A stretch of 64,000 nt of DNA from Methyloversatilis thermotolerans (lineage in GTDB: Bacteria > Pseudomonadota > Gammaproteobacteria > Burkholderiales > Rhodocyclaceae), in assembly GCF_000372885.1 (NCBI RefSeq), contig NZ_KB889967.1, positions 2,679,430 to 2,743,429 of the forward strand, written 5' to 3'. The position numbers and the translations under genes were made by a program. The notes under the pieces were generated by a model that made no database searches, was not told the DNA's origin, and was given only the letters and a program-made list of their open reading frames with translations. This document shows positions 24,660 through 32,318 of the stretch, piece by piece. The stretch's first letter is position 1, and every line of letters starts with the position of its first letter.

Positions 24660-25571
24660 TCACGCGGCGTCCTGCATCACCCGCGCCTGGTACTCGCGCG
24701 CCAGATGGTCGACCAGACTGCGCACGGCCGGCAGCAGTCCGCGACGCGACGGAAACACGACATGCGCAATGCCGCTGCGCGGCGCCCAGTCCGGCAGCAC
24801 ATCCACCAGCCGGCCCGCGGCCAGGTCGCCGCGCACCATCATGCTGGGCAACTGGGCGATGCCCACGCCGTGCAGCGCCGCGCTGCGCAGCGCCGCCAGA
24901 TCGTCGGTCACCAGCCGCGGCGCATGCCGCACACGCGCGCTCGCGCCCTCCGGCCCGACCAGGTCCCAACTGTAATCACGCTGAACCGCCGACCATGCCA
25001 CGCTGGGCAGCGTGGCCAGATCCGCCGGCACGCACTGGTCAAGATGGGCGACCACGTCCGGATGGGCGACCAGTCGCTGCGGGCTGTCGCCCAGCACCTT
25101 CATCACCAGGCCGGTGTCTTCGAGCGGCGGAAAGCGCACGCGTATCGCCAGATCGAATCCTTCGCGTATCACGTCCACGCGGCGGTTGGTACTTTCGAGC
25201 TGAAGCTCGACACGCGGGCAGTCCACCAGGTAGCGGCTCAGCATGTCCGCGATCTGGTACTCCAGCAAGGCGGTGGGGCAGGCCAGCCTCACCACGCCCT
25301 GCGGCTCGGCGCGCGTGCGGTCCACCGCCTCCTGCGCCGCTTCCGCTTCGACCAGCATGGCCAGGCAGTGCCCGTAATAGGCCTGACCGACCTCGGTCAC
25401 GGTGAAACGGCGGGTGGAACGCTGTATCAGCCGCACCCCGAGCCTTTCCTCGAGCAGCGCGATGCGCCGCGACAGTTTGGACTTGTGCATGTCCAGCGCA
25501 CGCGCTGCGGGCGCGAAGCCGCCGTGTTCCACCACCTTGGCGAAGTAGTACAGATCGTTCAGATCCTGCAT
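24660..25571 (-). CDS. LysR-family transcriptional regulator
   Basis: The 303-residue regulator has an N-terminal winged helix-turn-helix (FAKVVEHGGFAPAARALDMHKSKLSRRIALLEERLG) and a substrate-binding C-terminal domain. It is divergently transcribed from the pirin operon across 127 bases containing a perfect palindrome at 25592-25609 with T-N11-A geometry. That is the standard layout for a LysR regulator controlling its neighbour and itself. LysR genes next to pirin often respond to quinone-like or electrophilic compounds; the inducer here is unknown. Confidence 0.93.
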   Translation of the reverse strand: MQDLNDLYYFAKVVEHGGFAPAARALDMHKSKLSRRIALLEERLGVRLIQRSTRRFTVTEVGQAYYGHCLAMLVEAEAAQEAVDRTRAEPQGVVRLACPTALLEYQIADMLSRYLVDCPRVELQLESTNRRVDVIREGFDLAIRVRFPPLEDTGLVMKVLGDSPQRLVAHPDVVAHLDQCVPADLATLPSVAWSAVQRDYSWDLVGPEGASARVRHAPRLVTDDLAALRSAALHGVGIAQLPSMMVRGDLAAGRLVDVLPDWAPRSGIAHVVFPSRRGLLPAVRSLVDHLAREYQARVMQDAA

Positions 25572-25591
25572 CGGAAGCGTGCTCCATCCAT

Positions 25592-25609
25592 CGTTCCATG
25601 AATGGAACG
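25592..25609 (+). promoter_or_regulatory. LysR-type operator palindrome
   Basis: CGTTCCAT-GA-ATGGAACG is a perfect 18-base inverted repeat containing T-N11-A (T25595, A25607), the LysR box pattern. It is 20 bases upstream of the LysR gene start and about 90 bases before the pirin ATG, so it could serve both directions. Confidence 0.7.
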
Positions 25610-25698
25610 CTGAAACGCATTTTGCCAGTCTAGTGCTTCGGTCGTTGCGAATCTATCGTTCAACCATCGCAGCAACGCAACCGAACAGGAGAAACGCC

Positions 25699-26565
25699 AT
25701 GAAGAAGATCGCCGGTCTGTACAGCGCCCCCCGCAGCCATTGGGTGGGCGACGGCTTCCCGGTGCGCTCGCTGTTCTCTTACAGCACGCTGGGCCGCCAC
25801 GTCAGCCCCTTCCTGCTGCTCGATTACGCCGGCCCGGCGAACTTCGAGCCGGCCGACACGCCGCGCGGCGTCGGCCGCCACCCGCACCGCGGCTTCGAAA
25901 CGGTCACCATCGTGTATGACGGCGAAGTGGCCCATCAGGATTCGACCGGCGCGGGCGGCGTGATCGGCCCGGGCGACGTGCAGTGGATGACCGCCGGCGC
26001 CGGCATCATCCACGAGGAATTCCATTCGCCCGAATTCACCCGGCGCGGCGGTCCGCTGGAAATGGTGCAGCTCTGGGTGAATCTGCCGGCACGCGACAAG
26101 CGCGCGGCGCCCGGCTACCAGCATCTGGCCCGAATCGACATACCGGAGGTGGACCTGCCGGACGGCGCGGGGCAACTGCGCGTCATCGCCGGCGAATATG
26201 CAGGCCGGCACGGTCCGGCCCGCACCTTCACGCCGATCGATGTGTGGGACGTGAAGCTCGCTGCTGGCGCCGATCTCGAACTGGCGGTACCGGAAGGTCG
26301 CACGCTGGCTCTGGTGGTGCTGCGCGGCCTGGTCACGGTGAATGGCAGCCAGCCGGTGCGCGACGCGCAGATGGCGCTGCTGCACCGCGAAGGCAGCCGG
26401 TTCTCGATGGCCAGCGAAGGCGATGCGCGCCTGCTGGTGCTGTCCGGCGAGCCGATAGACGAACCCATCGCCGGCTATGGCCCTTTCGTCATGAACACGC
26501 AGGAAGAAATCCGCGAGGCGATTGACGACTTCAACAGCGGGCGTTTCGAAACGGCAAGCGCCTGA
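25699..26565 (+). CDS. Pirin-family protein
   Basis: The 288-residue bicupin has the pirin signature: GVGRHPHRGFETVTIVYDGEVAHQDSTG with iron-binding histidines, then MTAGAGIIHEEFH, and the C-terminal cupin ending IAGYGPFVMNTQEEI. Pirins bind Fe(II); bacterial members can act as quercetinases or redox sensors. AGGAG lies seven bases before ATG 25699. It heads an operon with an isochorismatase-fold hydrolase and an alpha/beta hydrolase, a set usually tied to quinone or oxidative stress, under a divergent LysR regulator. Confidence 0.93.
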   Translation: MKKIAGLYSAPRSHWVGDGFPVRSLFSYSTLGRHVSPFLLLDYAGPANFEPADTPRGVGRHPHRGFETVTIVYDGEVAHQDSTGAGGVIGPGDVQWMTAGAGIIHEEFHSPEFTRRGGPLEMVQLWVNLPARDKRAAPGYQHLARIDIPEVDLPDGAGQLRVIAGEYAGRHGPARTFTPIDVWDVKLAAGADLELAVPEGRTLALVVLRGLVTVNGSQPVRDAQMALLHREGSRFSMASEGDARLLVLSGEPIDEPIAGYGPFVMNTQEEIREAIDDFNSGRFETASA

Positions 26566-26575
26566 TTCTTTCACC

Positions 26576-26600
26576 CCCTGCGCGCACCGGGCGCGCAGGG
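26576..26600 (+). other. Perfect hairpin within the pirin operon
   Basis: CCCTGCGCGC (26576-26585) and GCGCGCAGGG (26591-26600) form a ten-base stem with a five-base loop just after the pirin stop. No T-run follows. It may weaken transcription into the next gene or protect the pirin message. Confidence 0.55.
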
Positions 26601-26661
26601 ACAACACCGCCCGATGCCCCAAAGACTGACGGCACCCCTCACTACTGCAAGGAGAATGACC

Positions 26662-27285
26662 ATGACCACGAAGACCTACAAGACGCTGGACAAGGACGAT
26701 GCCGTGATGCTGCTGGTGGACCACCAGGCCGGCCTGCTGTCCCTGGTGCGCGACATCGATCCGGACAAGTTCCGCAACAACGTGCTGGCCACCGCCGATC
26801 TGGCGAAGTACTTCAAGTTGCCCACCATCCTGACCACCAGCTTCGAACAGGGCCCGAACGGCCCGCTGATGCCGGAGCTCAAGGAACTGTTCCCGGACGC
26901 CCCCTACATCGCCCGCCCCGGCCAGATCAATGCCTGGGACAACGAGGACTTCGTCAAGGCGATCAAGGCCACCGGCCGCAAGCAGCTCGTCATCGCCGGC
27001 GTGGTGACCGAGGTGTGTGTCGCCTTTCCCGCCCTGTCGGCCATCGAGGAAGGATTCGACGTATTCGTGGTGACCGATGCCTCCGGCACCTTCAATGACA
27101 TCGCCCGCCACTCGGCCTGGGACCGCATGTCGCAGGCCGGCGCCCAGCTCATCAACTGGTTCGGCGTGGCGTGCGAACTGCACCGCGACTGGCGCAACGA
27201 CGTGGAAGGACTGGCCACGCTGCTGTCCAACCACATTCCCGACTACCGCAATCTCATGACCAGCTACAACGCGCTCAAGGGCTGA
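26662..27285 (+). CDS. Isochorismatase-family hydrolase (YcaC-like)
   Basis: The 207-residue cysteine hydrolase has the family triad elements: D20 in LLVDHQAG and catalytic C119 in GVVTEVCVAFP. YcaC-like proteins form multimers and their substrates are mostly unknown. Three ATGs are possible; AAGGAG is seven bases before ATG 26662 but only one base before ATG 26656, so 26662 is the likely start. It lies in the pirin operon. Confidence 0.9.
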   Translation: MTTKTYKTLDKDDAVMLLVDHQAGLLSLVRDIDPDKFRNNVLATADLAKYFKLPTILTTSFEQGPNGPLMPELKELFPDAPYIARPGQINAWDNEDFVKAIKATGRKQLVIAGVVTEVCVAFPALSAIEEGFDVFVVTDASGTFNDIARHSAWDRMSQAGAQLINWFGVACELHRDWRNDVEGLATLLSNHIPDYRNLMTSYNALKG

Positions 27286-27330
27286 GCCCGGCGTGCCTCG
27301 CGAACATCGACTCGTACAAGGAGAACACTC

Positions 27331-28305
27331 ATGACCACGCATGACACCATCACTCACGACGGCGCCCGCCGCGCCATGTTCAAGCAGGTCGCCGCCCTCG
27401 GCGCCGCGGCCGGACTCGGCGGCCTGAGCGCGGAAGCCGGCGCGGCACCGCGCAAGGGCCATGCGGTACGCAATGGCGATACGCTGGTCCTGCGCGACGG
27501 CACCCGTCTCTACTACAAGGACTGGGGCCCGAAGAACGGACAGCCCATCGTGTTCAGCCACGGCTGGCCGCTGAATTCGGACAGCTGGGAATCGCAGATG
27601 ATCTTCCTGGCCGAGCGGGGCTATCGCACCATCGCCCACGACCGCCGCGGACACGGCCGTTCCAGCCAGCCCTGGGAAGGCAACGACATGGACACCTATG
27701 CGGACGACCTGGCCCAGCTCATGGATGCACTGGACCTGAAGAATGTGGTCATGGTGGGCTTCTCCACCGGCGGCGGCGAAGTGGCGCGCTACATCGGTCG
27801 CCATGGCAGCAAGCGGGTGGCCAAGGCAGCCCTGGTCGCCGCGGTGCCGCCGCAGATGGTGAAGTCGGCGAACAACCCCGACGGCATTCCGCTCGAGGTA
27901 TTCGACGGCTTCCGCGCCGCCCAGCTCGCCAACCGCGCCCAGTTCTATCGCGACATCGCGAGCGGCCCGTTCTACGGCTTCAACCGTCCGGGTGCCCAGG
28001 TGTCGCAGGGGCTGATCGACGCGTGGTGGTCGCAGGGCATGATGGCCGGCCACAAGAACACCTACGACTGCATCAAGGCCTTCTCGGAAACCGATTTCAC
28101 CGAAGACCTGAAGAAGATCGACGTGCCGACGCTGGTGGTGCATGGCGACGACGACCAGGTGGTGCCGATAGACCGCGCCGGCCGCGCCTCGGCCCGGCTG
28201 GTGAAGAACGCGCAGCTCAAGGTGTATGCCGGCGCGCCGCACGGCCTGACCGACACGCACAAGGCGCAGTTCAACGCCGACCTGCTGGCCTTCGTGCAGT
28301 CCTGA
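27331..28305 (+). CDS. Alpha/beta hydrolase, non-haem haloperoxidase type, exported
   Basis: The 324-residue product has a twin-arginine-like leader ([21 protein letters not shown]) followed by an alpha/beta hydrolase of the cofactor-free haloperoxidase/arylesterase group: [21 protein letters not shown], nucleophile S145 in GFSTGGG, acid near 274 in HGDDDQVVP and H304 in APHGLTDTH. Such enzymes make peracids or cleave esters. The leader suggests folded export to the periplasm. AAGGAG precedes the ATG; it is the last gene of the pirin operon. Confidence 0.9.
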   Translation: MTTHDTITHDGARRAMFKQVAALGAAAGLGGLSAEAGAAPRKGHAVRNGDTLVLRDGTRLYYKDWGPKNGQPIVFSHGWPLNSDSWESQMIFLAERGYRTIAHDRRGHGRSSQPWEGNDMDTYADDLAQLMDALDLKNVVMVGFSTGGGEVARYIGRHGSKRVAKAALVAAVPPQMVKSANNPDGIPLEVFDGFRAAQLANRAQFYRDIASGPFYGFNRPGAQVSQGLIDAWWSQGMMAGHKNTYDCIKAFSETDFTEDLKKIDVPTLVVHGDDDQVVPIDRAGRASARLVKNAQLKVYAGAPHGLTDTHKAQFNADLLAFVQS

Positions 28306-28315
28306 CCGGACAGGT

Positions 28316-28345
28316 GGCCCGCCTCGCACCCATGTGAGGCGGGCC
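28316..28345 (+). terminator. Terminator-like hairpin after the pirin operon
   Basis: GGCCCGCCTC (28316-28325) and GAGGCGGGCC (28336-28345) form a perfect ten-base stem with a ten-base loop, starting ten bases after the stop at 28305. There is no T-tract, so termination strength is uncertain. It separates the operon from the ECF41 promoter at 28363. Confidence 0.5.
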
Positions 28346-28362
28346 GCCTGCACACCCGGTCC

Positions 28363-28389
28363 TGTCACACGCGAGGCGCGCACCGCGTC
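28363..28389 (+). promoter_or_regulatory. ECF41-type promoter of the sigma factor gene
   Basis: TGTCACA (28363-28369) and CGTC (28386-28389) are separated by 16 bases, matching the known ECF41 consensus. The start codon of the ECF41 gene follows 32 bases later, so the sigma factor probably transcribes its own gene. Confidence 0.85.
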
Positions 28390-28421
28390 TACAGTGATCA
28401 CGCATCGTCCCTCCCGTCGCC

Positions 28422-29291
28422 ATGACCCCTTCCACATCCACCTTCAACCAGCTCCGCCCGCGCCTGACCGGCATCGCCTACCGCATGCTGGGCTCGCGCG
28501 CCGATGCCGAGGACGTGGTGCAGGACGCCTGGCTGCGCTGGCACGAATCGGCACCCGAAGACCTGCGTTCCGCGGAAGCCTGGCTGGTGACCGCGGTCAC
28601 GCGACTGAGCCTGGACCGGCTGCGCGCGCGCAAGGCGGACGCCGCGCGCTATATCGGCCCCTGGCTGCCCGAGCCGCTGGATGCCTTCGATCCGGTGACG
28701 CCTGAGGCACGGCTCGAACTGGCCGACAACCTGTCCTTCGCCTTCATCACGCTGCTGGAACGGCTGGGTCCGGACGAGCGCGCCGCCTTCCTGCTGCGCG
28801 AGGTATTCGACTACGACTACCCGGAAGTCGCTGCCGCGCTGGACCGCACCGAAGCCGCCTGTCGCCAGCTCGTGCATCGTGCGAAGACACGTATCGGCGA
28901 GGACAGACCCCGCTTCACGGTCGATCGCGATGCCCACCTGCGCGTGCTGCGCGCCTTCATGGCCGCCGCGCAGTCGGGGCGACGCACGGACATCGAGAGC
29001 CTGCTCGCGGACGACGCCATCGCGGTATCCGATGGCGGAGGCAAGACCTGGGCCACACTCAAGCCGCTGCACGGTGCCGCGCGCATCGCCTGGCTCTACC
29101 ACGCGCTCGCGCGCAACCCCCGGGTGCGGATGGAATGGCGCGAGGGCATCGTCAATGGCGAACCCGCCATCCTGCGCTTCCGCGACGGCGTGCTGCATTC
29201 GACGCTGTCCGTCGTCACCGATGGCGAGCGCGTGATCGCGCTGTATGGCGTACTCAATCCGGACAAGCTGGCCGACTTCCGCATCGACTGA
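28422..29291 (+). CDS. ECF41-group RNA polymerase sigma factor with SnoaL-like domain
   Basis: The 289-residue sigma factor has region 2 (GIAYRMLGSRADAEDVVQDAWLRW), region 4 (LGPDERAAFLLREVFDYDYPEVAAAL) and a fused C-terminal SnoaL-like regulatory domain. ECF41 hallmarks are visible: WLPEP at 81-85 in the linker, DGGGK at 204-208 and NPDKL near the end. In this group the C-terminal domain replaces an anti-sigma factor. The typical target is an adjacent carboxymuconolactone-decarboxylase or oxidoreductase gene, and one follows here. Identical promoter motifs precede both genes. Confidence 0.95.
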   Translation: MTPSTSTFNQLRPRLTGIAYRMLGSRADAEDVVQDAWLRWHESAPEDLRSAEAWLVTAVTRLSLDRLRARKADAARYIGPWLPEPLDAFDPVTPEARLELADNLSFAFITLLERLGPDERAAFLLREVFDYDYPEVAAALDRTEAACRQLVHRAKTRIGEDRPRFTVDRDAHLRVLRAFMAAAQSGRRTDIESLLADDAIAVSDGGGKTWATLKPLHGAARIAWLYHALARNPRVRMEWREGIVNGEPAILRFRDGVLHSTLSVVTDGERVIALYGVLNPDKLADFRID

Positions 29292-29295
29292 TCGC

Positions 29296-29322
29296 TGTCA
29301 CAAGCGCGCGAACTCATCCGTC
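29296..29322 (+). promoter_or_regulatory. ECF41-type promoter of the CMD-family gene
   Basis: TGTCACA (29296-29302) and CGTC (29319-29322) with a 16-base spacer repeat exactly the motif found before the sigma factor gene. The target gene starts at 29372. Confidence 0.85.
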
Positions 29323-29371
29323 TTGTTCATGAGCGCGCCGATTTCCGGCGCGTCCCGACCTGGAGAACACC

Positions 29372-29824
29372 ATGCATTCGCTTCGCCTTCCCTACTTCCG
29401 CCTCGCCGCCGACGCCTTCAAGACGCTGTACTCGCTGTCCGACCTGCTCGCTCACGGCAAGCTCGACAGGAAGCTGGTGGAACTGGTGTATCTGCGCGTA
29501 TCGCAGATGAATGGCTGCGCCTACTGCCTCGACATGCACGCGACTGAACTGCGCCGGCTGGGCGAGGACAGCCAGCGACTGGATACCGTGGCGGGCTGGC
29601 GCGAATGCGGATTCTTCAGCGATGCCGAACGCGCGGCGCTGGACTGGGCGGAATCGCTCACGCGCATCGCCGACAGCGCACCCGACGACGCGCAGTTCGC
29701 CGCGCTGCAAGCCCATTTCGACGACGCGCAGATCGCTGAACTGACTTTCGTCGTCGCCACCATCAATGCGTGGAACCGCATCGCCATATCGATGCGCCAG
29801 CCGGTGGAGCGGCGGAGCGCGTAA
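29372..29824 (+). CDS. Carboxymuconolactone decarboxylase-family protein (AhpD-like)
   Basis: The 150-residue helical protein carries the peroxidase-type motif C49-AY-C52-LDM-H56. In AhpD-like members the two cysteines form a redox-active pair that reduces peroxides or peroxiredoxins. GGAG precedes the ATG at 29372. It is the probable regulon target of the upstream ECF41 sigma factor, as in many genomes. Confidence 0.92.
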   Translation: MHSLRLPYFRLAADAFKTLYSLSDLLAHGKLDRKLVELVYLRVSQMNGCAYCLDMHATELRRLGEDSQRLDTVAGWRECGFFSDAERAALDWAESLTRIADSAPDDAQFAALQAHFDDAQIAELTFVVATINAWNRIAISMRQPVERRSA

Positions 29825-29884
29825 CCCACCGCGCACGTGATTTGCTATCGTCGTGCGATCGAGGCACCGGTCGCACGACAGCTC

Positions 29885-30241
29885 ATGACCCCGGACATCA
29901 CCGTGTATCACAATCCCCGCTGCAGCAATTCGCGCGGCGTGCTCGACATCCTGCGCGAGCGCGGCATCACGCCGCACATCGTCGAATACATGAAGACACC
30001 GCTGGACGCCGGCCAGCTCAAGGTGCTGGTCGCCGCCTGCCAGGTTCCGGTGCGCGAACTGATGCGCAGCAAGGAAGCGGCGTTTGCCGAACTCGGGCTC
30101 GCGAATCCCGCGCTGGGCGACGACGCACTGATCGCCGCCATCGCAGCGCATCCGGTGCTGCTCAACCGCCCCATCGTCGTGACCCCACGCGGCGCGAAAC
30201 TGTGCCGGCCGCCGGAAACCGTGCTCGACATCCTGCCCTGA
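29885..30241 (+). CDS. arsC: Arsenate reductase, glutaredoxin-dependent type
   Basis: The 118-residue ArsC-family protein has the active site NPRCSNSRG with C13, RSKEAAFAELGL in the middle and NRPIVVTPRGAKLCRPPE at the end, where the arginine helps bind arsenate. These enzymes reduce arsenate to arsenite using glutathione and glutaredoxin, although YfgD-like members may have other roles. No arsenite efflux or ArsR gene is nearby. The ATG at 29885 begins the conserved domain; the upstream frame is not conserved. Confidence 0.9.
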   Translation: MTPDITVYHNPRCSNSRGVLDILRERGITPHIVEYMKTPLDAGQLKVLVAACQVPVRELMRSKEAAFAELGLANPALGDDALIAAIAAHPVLLNRPIVVTPRGAKLCRPPETVLDILP

Positions 30242-30248
30242 CGCAGCC

Positions 30249-30540
30249 CGCACATGCCGCCGCATCCACGGCCGGAGGCCGCTCCCGCAACAGCTCGCCC
30301 AGACCGCCATCGGAGCCGGGGAGTGGGAGTGAGCGGGCTTGCCCGCGATGCAGCTTCGGACGAAGCCGTCGGCTCGCTCAGGCTGGTAGCCCTCACCCGG
30401 CGCTGCGCGCCACCCTCTCCCGCTGATGCGGGCGAGGGTCACATCGACGACGGCGCCCGACTCCCCTCTCCCACATCAGTGGGAGAGGGGCCAGGGGTGA
30501 GGGCGAGCGGGCTTGCCCGCGATTGAGCCTGGAACAAAGC
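30249..30540 (-). repeat. Composite REP/BIME-like repeat, copy B (inverted)
   Basis: This stretch is the reverse complement, module for module, of the composite at 15297-15590, with many long identical runs, for example around CTCTCCCACATCAGTGGGAG and GGCGCTGCGCGCCACCCTC. The two inverted copies are about 15 kb apart. It fills the 339-base gap between arsC and the exonuclease gene; no gene is seen in it. Confidence 0.8.
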
Positions 30541-30580
30541 CAGCGGTCGGCGCAAACCGCATCGCGACTGGAACCCAACC

Positions 30581-31201
30581 ATGAAGAAGACCGGACCGAA
30601 CAAGAGCGAAACCGATCAGATGCCCGCTTTCGAGGGCCTGACACTGACGCAGGTCTTCCTGCCCGCGAGCGCGGACGACGTCGCTCGCGCGGTTGCGGCG
30701 GTGCGCGCGGCCGGCGTGGCGGGTTTCGATACCGAATCGCGGCCGACCTTCCGGCCGGGCGAAATCAGCACCGGTCCGCATGTGGTGCAGTTCGCACTGG
30801 CTGACCGCGCGCTGCTGTTCCAGCTTCATCACGCGGCCTGCGAACAGGCGGTGCGCGAGCTGCTGGAGGACGAGGCGGTCGTGAAAGCCGGCTTCGGGCT
30901 GAGTGCCGACCGCAGCCAGATCCGGGCGCGCCTGGGCGCGGACATGCGGGCGGTGCTCGATCTCGACCACCTGTTCCGGCGCCGCGGCTATATCAGTTCG
31001 CTCGGTGTGCGCGCCGCAGTGGGTCTGGTGCTTGGCCGGAATTTCCGCAAGTCGAAATCAGTCACCACCTCCAACTGGTCGGTGCCGCAACTGAGCGACG
31101 CACAGAAGCTTTATGCGGCCAACGACGCCTATGCCGCGCTGTGCGTGCTGAACGCGCTGGCACCCTCGGCGGACGAACTGGCGCTCGCGCAGCGGCGATG
31201 A
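30581..31201 (+). CDS. RNase D-like 3'-5' exonuclease domain protein
   Basis: The 206-residue protein is a stand-alone DEDDy exonuclease domain: D50 and E52 in GFDTESRP, D110 in GFGLSADRSQI, and Y178 with D182 in YAANDAYAAL. All metal-binding residues are present. Unlike RNase D it lacks HRDC domains, so substrate may be RNA or DNA ends. The first ~15 residues are polar and probably disordered. Confidence 0.88.
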   Translation: MKKTGPNKSETDQMPAFEGLTLTQVFLPASADDVARAVAAVRAAGVAGFDTESRPTFRPGEISTGPHVVQFALADRALLFQLHHAACEQAVRELLEDEAVVKAGFGLSADRSQIRARLGADMRAVLDLDHLFRRRGYISSLGVRAAVGLVLGRNFRKSKSVTTSNWSVPQLSDAQKLYAANDAYAALCVLNALAPSADELALAQRR

Positions 31202-31209
31202 GCGGCGCG

Positions 31210-31248
31210 GCCCCTCCGGATGCGGCGACGTTGCCCGCATGCAGGGGC
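31210..31248. terminator. Bidirectional terminator-like hairpin
   Basis: GCCCCT (31210-31215) pairs with AGGGGC (31243-31248), with an inner pairing of ATGCG and CGCAT. It lies between convergent genes, so it could end both transcripts. No strong T-tract is present. Confidence 0.4.
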
Positions 31249-31964
31249 TAGAGCCGTCGATGCGGCGCCTCGACCAGGTGCTGGTAGACGAAGCTCTTCA
31301 GGAAAATGCTGGTCTGCGCATTCACGTCGCAGAACTCCACCCCCCAGGCCCAGCCGCCGTCGGCCGCCTGATGGCGGTTGCGCGTGAGCGCATCGACCAG
31401 CAGACGCGTGCGCACCTGATGGATGTCAAGCACCATTTCAAGCTGTATGCGCGAGCCCACCTCGCCCGCCCCTTCCCACTCACGGACTTCGGCGCCGGTG
31501 GCGCTCAGGTTGATCACCTCGGTCGACACCGGTGTGTCCATCATGACGCGCCCCTGTATCGAGGTCGCGATGCGTTCCGCGTTGCGGATCTGGCGTACCG
31601 AAATGCGTTTGGGAAATTCCAGGTGCAGATGCTCGTAGGGATGGACCGACCTTCTCAGCACGAATGTAGTGAATCCGTAGGCGTGCCGGCCGGCGAAGGT
31701 GCGTACGCCCAGCGCATCGCCCTCGATCGGCGGTCCGGCCCACGCCCGGGTATCCGGCATGGTCACCAGCACGCTCTGATCGGCAAGGTAGCCGATCAGC
31801 CTCACCACGGCAGCGGTCGTCCCCAGCTTGGGCGGCGGCTCCAGGATCATGCGGTCGCCTATCTTCAGCCCGAGGTCGGCGAAAGCGAGTGCGGCGGCCT
31901 GGGTTTCGGCGCCTTCGACCTGTTGTGCCGCCGCTTCGATGATGCCCGCTTCGTTGTTGTCCAT
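31248..31964 (-). CDS. PilZ-domain c-di-GMP effector, YcgR-like flagellar brake
   Basis: The 238-residue protein has an N-terminal YcgR-like domain (LGLKIGDRMILEPP ... FTTFVLRR) and a C-terminal PilZ domain. The c-di-GMP site is intact: R127-NAE-R131 and N152-LSATG-157. YcgR proteins bind flagellar motor parts when c-di-GMP is high and slow swimming. GGGAG precedes ATG 31964. A sigma-28-like promoter lies upstream, as expected for a late flagellar gene, although no flagellar genes are in the window. Confidence 0.88.
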   Translation of the reverse strand: MDNNEAGIIEAAAQQVEGAETQAAALAFADLGLKIGDRMILEPPPKLGTTAAVVRLIGYLADQSVLVTMPDTRAWAGPPIEGDALGVRTFAGRHAYGFTTFVLRRSVHPYEHLHLEFPKRISVRQIRNAERIATSIQGRVMMDTPVSTEVINLSATGAEVREWEGAGEVGSRIQLEMVLDIHQVRTRLLVDALTRNRHQAADGGWAWGVEFCDVNAQTSIFLKSFVYQHLVEAPHRRL

Positions 31965-32318
31965 GGAATATCTCCCGGATGGCTGACGGCCCGCCACGAC
32001 ACGGCGGGACGGGCGGCCTGCCTCGTGCTCGGTCAACAGCGGGCAGGCGGCGGCGTCCTCGCATGCGAGTGCGCGTGTCGCGAAATGTTTCAGCAGATTA
32101 CGGCGATTCTGAGCGGGTGCTTTATGCAAACCGAGCAAAGTTTTGCATCGCGAAGCGGGCTTTCCGCACGGTCGCCGCCCCCTCAGCGCCGGCTGTGGAA
32201 GAATGGCGCGGTGACCTCGACCGCCCGCCCCTGTTCATTGCCTGCCGCCATGCCCGGCCGGAGACCGCGCGCTGCGTACCGCAAACCGCGTCTTGCTGTC
32301 GACGACGCGAGCTGAGGC
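31965..32318. other. Divergent intergenic region
   Basis: The 354 bases between the PilZ gene and the carbamoyltransferase gene hold the sigma-28-like promoter at 32097-32124 and no gene that I can support. Confidence 0.5.
32097..32124 (-). promoter_or_regulatory. Sigma-28 (FliA)-like promoter
   Basis: Read on the minus strand, TAAA is followed after 16 bases by GCCGTAAT, close to the flagellar sigma consensus TAAA-N15-GCCGATAA. The spacer is one base long and one base of the -10 box is missing. It points at the PilZ gene about 130 bases away. Confidence 0.4.

Noticed and set aside
25660-28437. A 925-residue minus-strand frame
   Set aside because: It runs antisense through three well-supported genes of the pirin operon and shows no domain; high GC keeps the frame open.
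29885-30241. Arsenic resistance operon
   Set aside because: Only the ArsC-type gene is present; no ArsR, ArsB or Acr3 is adjacent.
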